Source: Oscillospiraceae bacterium
GTDB lineage: Bacteria > Bacillota_A > Clostridia > Oscillospirales > Oscillospiraceae
DNA length: 24,585 nucleotides
Reading direction: 5' to 3'
Assembly: GCA_017481325.1 (NCBI GenBank)
Contig: JAFUPG010000087.1
Location: forward strand, 1 to 24,585
Below the pieces are notes generated by a model that was not told the DNA's origin, ran no database searches, and worked only from the letters and a program-made list of their open reading frames with translations. Below are positions 19,260 through 24,585 of the stretch, piece by piece (position 1 is the stretch's first letter; the number at the start of each line of letters is the position of its first letter). The position numbers and the translations under genes were made by a program.

Positions 19260-19712
19260 TTATAAGGGATTTTCCAGAATGTACTGATCCAAAACGGCGG
19301 CTGCGTCGTGGCATAGTTGGGCACAGGGACGCTTTTTGTAATACTGCTCTGTCCGCACCTCGGGAGCGCCGCCGGGGGTGGTGGAAACGCCCTCCAAAAG
19401 CTCACGGCAGATATAAGAGCCGTGCAGCGCCTTAAAACGGCCTGCCAGTTCCCGAATTCGGGCATAATGCGCCGCCTTGTCCTCCTGAGAAGCGCCTTCC
19501 TCCGTGCCGTAGAGCAGTCCTGCGGCCATAAACATACCGCTGACCGCACCGCAGACCTCACGCAGCCGTCCCATGCCGCCCCCAAAGGAGGAGGACAGCT
19601 TCAAGGCGGTGGACTGATCCAGCCCGGTCAGGTCGGAAAAGGCCAGAAAAACCGCCTGGGCGCAGTTGTAGCCCTGTTCAAAATAGGCTTTCGCCAGTTC
19701 GGGATGGGTCAT
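19260..19712 (-). CDS. C_GCAxxG_C_C family Cys-rich protein
   Basis: Small redox- or metal-type protein of the C_GCAxxG_C_C family, whose biochemical role is not established. The 150 residues show the diagnostic cysteines: Cys17 in GYNCAQAV, Cys54 in GGGMGRLREVCGAVSG, Cys102 in SYICREL and Cys130/Cys134 near the end (RPCAQLC). These are usually proposed to bind a metal or cluster. The ATG overlaps the upstream stop by four bases (ATGA), and the helicase follows after 30 bases, so it lies inside one operon. No signal peptide; cytoplasmic. Confidence 0.85.
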   Translation of the reverse strand: MTHPELAKAYFEQGYNCAQAVFLAFSDLTGLDQSTALKLSSSFGGGMGRLREVCGAVSGMFMAAGLLYGTEEGASQEDKAAHYARIRELAGRFKALHGSYICRELLEGVSTTPGGAPEVRTEQYYKKRPCAQLCHDAAAVLDQYILENPL

Positions 19713-20464
19713 AGCTCTACCGCTCCTTTCGGGAAAGAGATGCCGTTGAATTTCATCATATAGCGCAGGGGGTAATAGCCCTGCAGATAGTTTTTCTCAT
19801 ACCACGCAAAGGTGGCATCGGGCAGCTGCCGCAGCTCCGGCGCTTCGCAGCGGAACAGCTCAAAGGTGGTCTGATCCCCACTGATGAGGGCGGCAATCAG
19901 TTCTACCTCTTTCTGGGCGGCCAGACGGTCGAAGCAGGCATCCATCAGGGTAACGCAAATCAGCTCCTCCCGATGGCTCCGCTGCTCTTTTGTGCCGAAC
20001 CAGTAGAGAAAATCTGCTCGGGTGAAAGCCTTTCTGGCCGTGACCAGCGCCAGCTTCTGGAACTCCTCCTCTGCTTCACGCTTCAGCACGTCGATGAGAT
20101 ATTGCAGCAGCTTCTCGTCCAGGCAGCAGCAGTCCAGCAGCACCTCATAGGCGCTGCGAGGGCCGTCGGGCTCGTCAATTTGGGGCGGCGCATTGGGGTC
20201 TTCTTCTGCCGCAGGCTCTTGCTCCATGGCAGCAAAGAGATCCGCCGGATCAAAATGCTCAAAAAGTCCCTCGGGCAGAGCCGTCCCCTCCTGCCGGGCG
20301 CAGGCACGGACAAAAGCCTCAATGCCCCTCTGAGCGATCTTCTCCTGCAGCTGCGCCGCACGGCGGAGAGGCTCCTCCTCTGTCAGCTCGAAGCCCTCGG
20401 GGGCTTCCAGTTTCCCCTCGCCCACGGCCTCTAAATATCGAAAATAGTAATCGGTCCATTTCAT
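19709..20464 (-). CDS. Hypothetical acidic protein
   Basis: I do not recognise this 251-residue protein. It has no signal peptide or membrane segment, is rich in Glu, Asp and Ala, and contains an acidic, proline-containing stretch (about 82-102) that may separate two helical parts. A CCC triplet occurs in LLDCCCLDEK. It starts the four-gene operon: a promoter (20486-20514) lies immediately upstream, the leader is only about 15 bases, and GAGGTGAGGG is the ribosome site. The four-base overlap with the next gene suggests that it is expressed with the Cys-rich protein, helicase and DprA. Good codon structure and clear start signals make it a real gene. Confidence 0.8.
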   Translation of the reverse strand: MKWTDYYFRYLEAVGEGKLEAPEGFELTEEEPLRRAAQLQEKIAQRGIEAFVRACARQEGTALPEGLFEHFDPADLFAAMEQEPAAEEDPNAPPQIDEPDGPRSAYEVLLDCCCLDEKLLQYLIDVLKREAEEEFQKLALVTARKAFTRADFLYWFGTKEQRSHREELICVTLMDACFDRLAAQKEVELIAALISGDQTTFELFRCEAPELRQLPDATFAWYEKNYLQGYYPLRYMMKFNGISFPKGAVEL

Positions 20465-20485
20465 TTTCCCTCACCTCTCAGGGAA

Positions 20486-20514
20486 ATTATAGCGCATCGG
20501 GACACAAAATGCAA
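20486..20514 (-). promoter_or_regulatory. Sigma-A promoter of the four-gene operon
   Basis: On the minus strand TTGCAT (20509-20514) and consensus TATAAT (20486-20491) are 17 bases apart. The start would be near 20479, giving a very short leader. Confidence 0.82.
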
Positions 20515-20519
20515 CTATC

Positions 20520-20548
20520 TTGACAGATTGCTTCCTTTGCGCTATAAT
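20520..20548 (+). promoter_or_regulatory. Consensus sigma-A promoter of the DegV gene
   Basis: Perfect TTGACA (20520-20525) and perfect TATAAT (20543-20548) with the ideal 17-base spacing. It is divergent from the neighbouring promoter, with only five bases between the two -35 boxes. Confidence 0.9.
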
Positions 20549-20583
20549 AGGTTCGTATTTTTATAAAGGTAAGGGTGAAACAT

Positions 20584-21429
20584 ATGAAAATCCGTATCAC
20601 TTCCGACAGTACCTGTGATCTTTCCAAGCAGCAGATTGAAGAAAATAACATCCGTATCATCCCCCTCGTCGTCAGCAAGGACGGTCAGAGCTACTATGAC
20701 TGCGTGACCATCCAGCCTGCGGAGATCTTCGCCCACGTGGCAAAGGGCGGCGGTCTCTGCTCCACCTCTGCGGTTTCCGTTGGCGATTATCAGGATATTT
20801 TTACAGAAGAGCTGAAGAATTACGATGCCGTGATCCACGTCTCTCTGGGCTCCGGCTTCTCTGTGACCCATCATAATGCGGTTCTGGCGGCAGAGGATAT
20901 GCCCAATGTCCGTGTCATCGACTCCCGTAACCTCTCCACCGGCCACGGCCACGTGGTGCTGCAGGCCTGCAAGCTGGCCAAGACCATGGAGGATCTGGAT
21001 GCCATCGAGGCAGAGCTGAAGGCTTTTGCCCCCCGTGTGGATGCCAGCTTCCTCCTGGATCGTCTGGACTATATGGTCAAGGGTGGCCGCTGCTCCATGG
21101 TCGCTGCGCTGGGTGCCAACCTGCTGAAGCTGAAGCCCTGTATCGAGGTCGTTGACAACAAGATGGTAGTGGGCAAAAAGTACCGTGGCAACTACGCCAA
21201 GAGCATGGGCAACTACGTCCGTGCCCGTCTGGAGGGCGCAACGGATCTGGAAGACGATCTGATCTTCGTCACCCACACCCCCGTCAGCCAGGAGATCCTG
21301 GATACCGTCCACGGCGCTGTGAAGGAGTACGGCAACTTCAAGAACGTGGTAGATACCACCGCAGGCTGCACCGTCTCCTGCCACTGCGGCGAGGGCTGCC
21401 TGGGCATCCTTTACGTCCATAAGGCTTAA
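20584..21429 (+). CDS. DegV family (FakB-type fatty-acid-binding) protein
   Basis: DegV-family protein; members hold a fatty acid and, as FakB, present it to the FakA kinase for incorporation into phospholipids. The opening KIRITSDSTCDL is the family signature, with SAVSVGDYQDIF and GSGFSVTHHNAV as further typical blocks and RVIDSRNLSTGHG about a third of the way in. The ATG at 20584 is preferred (AAGGGTGA five bases upstream). A GTG at 20575 in the same frame is a possible alternative adding three residues. About 281 residues is normal. It is a single-gene transcript between a consensus promoter and a bidirectional terminator. No FakA is in the window. Confidence 0.93.
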   Translation: MKIRITSDSTCDLSKQQIEENNIRIIPLVVSKDGQSYYDCVTIQPAEIFAHVAKGGGLCSTSAVSVGDYQDIFTEELKNYDAVIHVSLGSGFSVTHHNAVLAAEDMPNVRVIDSRNLSTGHGHVVLQACKLAKTMEDLDAIEAELKAFAPRVDASFLLDRLDYMVKGGRCSMVAALGANLLKLKPCIEVVDNKMVVGKKYRGNYAKSMGNYVRARLEGATDLEDDLIFVTHTPVSQEILDTVHGAVKEYGNFKNVVDTTAGCTVSCHCGEGCLGILYVHKA

Positions 21430-21445
21430 ATAACCCAATAAAAAC

Positions 21446-21471
21446 CCCGCAGAAGCACAGGCTTCTGCGGG
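21446..21471. terminator. Bidirectional intrinsic terminator
   Basis: Perfect 11-bp stem CCCGCAGAAGC / GCTTCTGCGGG with loop ACAG. U-rich tails follow on both strands (ATTGTTTTATTT on plus, GTTTTTATT on minus), so it serves the DegV gene and the convergent gene alike. Confidence 0.9.
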
Positions 21472-21481
21472 ATTGTTTTAT

Positions 21482-22042
21482 TTATGCCCAGGGATCTGCT
21501 GCCACGGGCTTTCGGATGTCAGACAGCAGGAACTGCTCCCAGAGGAACCACTGGCCGGTGGAGGGCTTTTTCCGCAGCTTGATCTGACGGGGAGCGTCTG
21601 CGCCGCCGGAGCGGATATGCAGTGTTATATAGCCCTCGGAAAGCTGGTCACGGCTGTAGGGGTTCTCAAAGAAATCCAGGGTATAGGGCTGAGAAGGCTC
21701 GTAGTTATTCTCCGGGGTAGCGCCACGGAAATAAGAACGGGGCACATAGTCCTTGTCACGGAAGCGATCTGCCAGGAACTGCCGCTCATAGGCAGACATC
21801 CCCTTGGGCCCCTGAAGGAAGGTCAGCATTTTCAGTGCACCCTCCCGATTCACGGGATAGACGCACAAGGCTGCAATGGCAAGGGCTGCGGCATACTCCG
21901 GACGGGAGAGAGATGACTGCGGCATCTGCTGCAGTTCGTCAAGATCCGTGGGGATCTGCGACAAAACAATGCTGTAAGAATCGCTGCCCTCCGAAGGGGC
22001 GGTGGATGTAGACCGATTTTTCAAAGAATCCATAAAAGACAT
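21482..22042 (-). CDS. DUF6935-like protein of unknown function
   Basis: The start at 22042 (MSFMDSLKNRS) is chosen because AAGGAGGA lies seven bases upstream and upstream codons look non-coding. The 186 residues resemble, from memory, a family called DUF6935 that is common in gut Firmicutes. Supporting blocks are FLQGPKGMSAYERQFLADRF, YVPRSYFRGATPENNY, ITLHIRSGGADAPRQI and the ending WFLWEQFLLSDIRKPVAADPWA region. The first 30 residues are Ser/Thr-rich and look disordered. No signal peptide or membrane segment. Function is unknown. It is a single gene converging on degV. Confidence 0.8.
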   Translation of the reverse strand: MSFMDSLKNRSTSTAPSEGSDSYSIVLSQIPTDLDELQQMPQSSLSRPEYAAALAIAALCVYPVNREGALKMLTFLQGPKGMSAYERQFLADRFRDKDYVPRSYFRGATPENNYEPSQPYTLDFFENPYSRDQLSEGYITLHIRSGGADAPRQIKLRKKPSTGQWFLWEQFLLSDIRKPVAADPWA

Positions 22043-22129
22043 ATTGCATCCTCCTTTGATAATTCCGTCCACGCAGCGCAATCGTGCAGGACGTAATGAG
22101 ACAGTACCCCATGATACTTCTACGATTTT

Positions 22130-22157
22130 ATTATACCGAATTCTCCTCCATTGTCCC
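22130..22157 (-). promoter_or_regulatory. Likely promoter of the DUF6935-like gene
   Basis: On the minus strand a consensus TATAAT (22130-22135) follows a weak GGGACA (22152-22157) with 16-base spacing. The leader would be about 80 bases. Confidence 0.45.
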
Positions 22158-22311
22158 CACCCTTTTCCCTTATTTGGGGTGGGAAGGGCGCATCTTTTCC
22201 GCAGCCGCAACAATGGCGGTGTGGGAAAAAGTGTGGGATTGCCGCCGTCGCCTGCCTGCCGAAAGGGAAAGCGCCGCAAAAACACGAGGCATTTCTTTTA
22301 CGTTTGTCGTA

Positions 22312-22340
22312 TTGACATCTTTTCTTTACTGTGGTAAATT
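22312..22340 (+). promoter_or_regulatory. Sigma-A promoter of the two-gene cassette
   Basis: Perfect TTGACA (22312-22317), 17-base spacer, TAAATT (22335-22340). The start would be near 22347, giving a leader of about 130 bases. Confidence 0.78.
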
Positions 22341-22356
22341 TAAGAAAATGCCTTTG

Positions 22357-22435
22357 CGGAACGGAGGGGAAACTCCGGGCAGGCCGCTTCGAAAAAGGCC
22401 AATACATCGGCCCGGAGGAGGAATGATCCGCCTCC
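22357..22435 (+). promoter_or_regulatory. Structured leader of the two-gene cassette
   Basis: Three stems can be drawn in order: CGGAG/CTCCG around GGGAAA, GGCC/GGCC, and GGAGG-A-GGA with TCC-G-CCTCC around ATGA (22414-22435). The third stem contains an alternative in-frame ATG (22423) and its own GGAGG. I do not recognise a known riboswitch class. Confidence 0.4.
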
Positions 22436-22479
22436 ATTGCGAGGAGTACAGAATTGAACGTAGGGATAAGGAGAGAACC

Positions 22480-23094
22480 ATGGACAAAAGAGCATTGCGA
22501 AAGCTGATATCCGACTGTGCAGCGGAGCGTGGATTTGTGAAGGTCGCCACGGGCGTATTCTCCCGAGCTTCGGCAGACGGAGATACTGTGATACTCCTGC
22601 GCATCCCGGATATGATACGGGGCTTTTTGCTCGGGGTACAGTTTCGCAGTCTCGGTCTCGGGGACTGGAAGGACAATTTGCTGACGAGCTACCGGTTTGA
22701 AGCACTCCTCTCCTTCGCTGATCGTCGGGACTATACGAAGGAGGAAGTCATTACTGCAGCGGAAACCGTTTTTTGCGGAGTGGAGCCCTATTTATCAAGG
22801 GGAAAGCAACAGATTTGCGAGGATATTGATTGCTGGATGATCCGTCCCCAGGACTTTCAGCGGCAGAATGAAGTACGTGCTCATCTGGGACTACAGGCAG
22901 ATGCCCCCTATTCGGAGGCGCATTTGCAGTACCTTCTGGATACTCTCTCCGGCGGTGGAGGGATGCGAGTGCAAAAAGAGGCGTATTTTGCCCACGCTGA
23001 CTTTTTCGGCAAACTGATGGAGAAGGGCTTTCGTATCATTGATGAGGATCACAACCGGATCCACCTTGTCTATCACAGCGCCAACCGGAGGTAA
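22480..23094 (+). CDS. Hypothetical protein, first gene of a two-gene cassette
   Basis: Unknown protein of 204 residues from the ATG at 22480 (AAGGAG six bases upstream). An in-frame ATG at 22423, also with a GGAGG, would add 19 residues without clear benefit. The opening (LRKLISDCAAERGFVKVATGVFSR region) faintly recalls DUF4304-type proteins, but I would not rely on that. There is no signal peptide or membrane segment. The middle is helical and charged, and a GGGG loop lies near residue 162. It is followed after four bases by a second small gene whose ribosome site overlaps its stop, so the two are translated together. The transcript starts at a strong promoter. Confidence 0.78.
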   Translation: MDKRALRKLISDCAAERGFVKVATGVFSRASADGDTVILLRIPDMIRGFLLGVQFRSLGLGDWKDNLLTSYRFEALLSFADRRDYTKEEVITAAETVFCGVEPYLSRGKQQICEDIDCWMIRPQDFQRQNEVRAHLGLQADAPYSEAHLQYLLDTLSGGGGMRVQKEAYFAHADFFGKLMEKGFRIIDEDHNRIHLVYHSANRR

Positions 23095-23098
23095 AGCC

Positions 23099-23680
23099 AT
23101 GAAGCAGCAAAAGCAGGCAGCGCCTTCTATGGAGCGATTGGAGCGTTTTCTTCATTCCGGCTTGCAGATCGATTATCCCCTCTATATGCGCAATCCCCGG
23201 TGCGGAGTCAAGCTCGACTTCGAGGCATTGGATGATGCAAAGGCAAAAGCAGCTGCAAAAAGTGTACTTTCTTCGCTTTTGCGGGAGGAAGGTTTTTGGC
23301 TTTGTGAATACGGCAGTGATTCCGGAACGGCCTTGCAGGAAAAAGGCTTTCTCTGCGCCCCTCCCCTGATCACGGAGATCCTCCCCCACAAATGCACTAC
23401 CCTTGACCCGGATTGGTTTTCCTATGATGCGGAAGCCATCTCCTGCAATTATGTGAAAAAATCCGACTTTTCTTTGGATACCTATATTCAATACGCTTTT
23501 CGCCTGGACTTCTTATCCAATACCATATTGATCATTGACGAGGTGCAGGGATTTGCCCTTCATATCTATGACCGGCGGGGAATGGACATTGTAGCAACAG
23601 ATCCCGGCATCACAGAACGCATACGCACGGATTTCAGGAAATACATCATGTACTTTCGAGGATCACCCCTTTACGGATAA
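23099..23680 (+). CDS. DUF3885-like protein, second gene of the cassette
   Basis: The 193-residue protein starts at the ATG at 23099, with GGAGGT overlapping the end of the upstream gene. Its C-terminal half (YAFRLDFLSN, then ALHIYDRRGMDIVATDPGI) resembles the conserved part of DUF3885 proteins, where a hydrophobic strand leads into a Y-D-x-R-G-x-D motif. That assignment is from memory and moderate. No catalytic motif, signal peptide or membrane segment is apparent. Codon use is less GC-biased than in the sugar locus, and repeat-rich DNA follows immediately, so it may lie in a more recently acquired stretch. The stop codon sits inside a terminator-like hairpin. Confidence 0.78.
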   Translation: MKQQKQAAPSMERLERFLHSGLQIDYPLYMRNPRCGVKLDFEALDDAKAKAAAKSVLSSLLREEGFWLCEYGSDSGTALQEKGFLCAPPLITEILPHKCTTLDPDWFSYDAEAISCNYVKKSDFSLDTYIQYAFRLDFLSNTILIIDEVQGFALHIYDRRGMDIVATDPGITERIRTDFRKYIMYFRGSPLYG

Positions 23681-23690
23681 AGGGGTATTT
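23665..23690 (+). terminator. Terminator-like hairpin overlapping the stop codon
   Basis: Perfect 9-bp stem ACCCCTTTA / TAAAGGGGT with loop CGGA, followed by ATTTAT. The stop codon TAA (23678-23680) lies in the right arm. The U-tract is weak, so termination may be partial. Confidence 0.6.
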
Positions 23691-23812
23691 ATCGGCTGTA
23701 CGACCGGCTGCATAGGGCGCACCCATGTGCGCAATATTTCAACATATCAAACTTCCGCACAGGATCAGAGGAGCACTCTGCATACTGTGCGGATTGTTAT
23801 TTATTGATAATC

Positions 23813-23850
23813 AAAGAAAGAATTCAATTCCTTCTTTTAATTCTTTCTTT
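23813..23850. repeat. AT-rich inverted repeat
   Basis: AAAGAAAGAATT (23813-23824) pairs perfectly with AATTCTTTCTTT (23839-23850), loop 14, and is followed by a 20-base A/T-only stretch. Confidence 0.7.
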
Positions 23851-23873
23851 ATTTATTATTTATTATATATTGC

Positions 23874-23914
23874 GGACAGAAAACTGTCCATGTCACAGAC
23901 AGAATCCTGTCCAT
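23874..23914. repeat. Two near-identical GACAG/CTGTC palindromic units
   Basis: The 17-bp units at 23875-23891 and 23898-23914 differ at two positions. Each folds as GACAG-4 bases-CTGTC; the first extends to GGACAG/CTGTCC. Confidence 0.75.
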
Positions 23915-23918
23915 CTTA

Positions 23919-24014
23919 GTGCTCACGAACGATCACTCTTGAGTGCGCACGAATGATCACTCTTGAGTGCGCACAAATGATCACTCTTGGGTGCTCACGA
24001 ATGATCACTCTAAG
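23919..24014. repeat. Four 24-bp tandem repeats
   Basis: Units 23919-23942, 23943-23966, 23967-23990 and 23991-24014 share the pattern GTGCKCACRAAYGATCACTC plus TTGA or a variant. Each unit carries two palindromes: GTGC-GCAC (exact in units two and three) and TGATCA (CGATCA in unit one). There are no spacers, so it is not a CRISPR array. Confidence 0.88.
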
Positions 24015-24161
24015 CGCAAGAGGCCGTTCGCCCTGTCTTTCCCTATTGGCAGAGCCATCTGAAGCTTGGGCGGAAAGCCGGACGGCTCCATATCTTTTTG
24101 CCATGTCTTGCAGCAGGATCGCCTTTTTATAAGGCAAACAGAACTTTGTCGAGCTGTTTAT

Positions 24162-24251
24162 GAACTAATAACTAAGAGCTAAGGGCTAAAAACTGAGGTG
24201 TGCCTCCGGCACGGATTTGGAATATTTCGTCCGTCAAACAGAAATTTGACG
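24162..24251 (-). repeat. Dispersed ~90-bp intergenic repeat, right copy
   Basis: Inverted copy of 222-311, about 90% identical by hand alignment. Its right edge forms a CGTCAAA/TTTGACG hairpin. A 26-bp sequence at 24135-24160 resembles the one at 24235-24260, so one end of the element appears duplicated 100 bases apart. Confidence 0.75.
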
Positions 24252-24324
24252 AACTGTTTTCCACTGCCAAAGCCGCCCGTATTAGGATGATTTTTAGGCT
24301 ATGAGCAAGGTTTCATATTACGCA

Positions 24325-24458
24325 ATGTCATTGCGAGGAGCGTAGCGACGTGGCAATCTGTATTCTTAAATCCTCCGTTTTGCACCAAATTCCCATATAT
24401 TCGGAACATTTAGAGAACAGATTGCCACGTCGGGCTTACGCCCTCCTCGCAATGACAT
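24325..24458. repeat. 134-bp palindromic intergenic element
   Basis: The left arm (24325-24361) and right arm (24417-24458) share outer ATGTCATTGCGAGG and inner GACGTGGCAATCTGT blocks in inverted order. The short middle part of each arm differs. Sequences of the form CATTGCGAGGAGCGNAGCGACG are a widely dispersed bacterial intergenic repeat. Confidence 0.8.
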
Positions 24459-24585
24459 GGCTTTTCGGTAGCCTGTACCTCTATTGGCAATGGGGTTTTG
24501 GGCGGAAGTAAACAGTTCGATAAACATCAATTTAGGCTATCGGCTTAAAACAGCACGAACCTAGATGTTGTATAAGTCCGAAATA

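Larger units (their letters stand above)
22043..22479. other. Intergenic region between divergent genes
   Basis: An open frame crosses this stretch on the plus strand but shows no family features until 22480. It holds the minus-strand promoter candidate (22130-22157), short inverted repeats (22156-22162 with 22177-22183; 22195-22200 with 22224-22229), the plus-strand promoter at 22312-22340 and a structured leader after it. Confidence 0.6.
23687..24585. other. Gene-free, repeat-rich right end
   Basis: About 900 bases without a convincing gene. In order: a GCGCAC/GTGCGC hairpin (23717-23732), an AT-rich inverted repeat (23813-23850), paired GGACAG/CTGTCC hairpins (23874-23914), four 24-bp tandem units (23919-24014), a dispersed repeat copy (24162-24251) flanked by related 26-bp sequences (24135-24160 and 24235-24260), and a 134-bp palindrome (24325-24458). 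The last 120 bases show nothing I can name. Confidence 0.65.

Overview
The window looks like a chromosomal piece from an anaerobic, probably gut-dwelling Clostridia species (Oscillospiraceae/Ruminococcaceae type). The reasons are strong AGGAGG-type ribosome sites, consensus sigma-A promoters, lipoprotein signals of the LLALVMVLSLFAGC style, a moderately high GC content and many short palindromic intergenic repeats. No sequence search was possible, so this placement is inference.

Region 1 (402-14842, all minus strand) is a glycan-use locus. An upstream five-gene run has its own promoter (14899-14927): malQ (GH77), a type I pullulanase lipoprotein, a GH53 endo-beta-1,4-galactanase lipoprotein with a galactan-binding-like tail, a GH13 alpha-amylase lipoprotein, and a second GH53 without any export signal. 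A second promoter (5798-5826), overlapped by a cre/LacI-type operator-like site, drives a solute-binding lipoprotein, two MalF/MalG-type permeases and an MsmK/UgpC-type ATPase, ending at a terminator (361-383). The surface enzymes would cut alpha-glucan and beta-galactan, the ABC importer would take up oligosaccharides, and MalQ plus the cytoplasmic GH53 would process them. Whether the importer carries maltodextrins, galacto-oligosaccharides or both is open. Two large hairpins separate the binding-protein gene from malF and probably set a high binding-protein to permease ratio.

Region 2 (15230-20464, minus strand) is housekeeping-like. A compact four-gene operon (unknown acidic protein, C_GCAxxG_C_C protein, DEAD-box RNA helicase, short DprA) is followed by glmS. 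The glmS promoter lies next to and partly inside an intrinsic terminator, so only read-through RNA from upstream should be stopped. A divergent promoter pair (20486-20548) serves the four-gene operon and a plus-strand DegV-family gene.

Region 3 (20584-23680) holds the DegV gene, a convergent gene of a DUF6935-like family, and a two-gene plus-strand cassette of unknown function (the second member DUF3885-like) behind a strong promoter and a structured leader.

Region 4 (23681-24585) and the first 350 bases have no convincing genes and are rich in repeats: four 24-bp tandem units, paired GGACAG/CTGTCC hairpins beside AT-rich DNA, a 134-bp palindromic element, and a roughly 90-bp dispersed repeat present once at each end of the window in opposite orientation.
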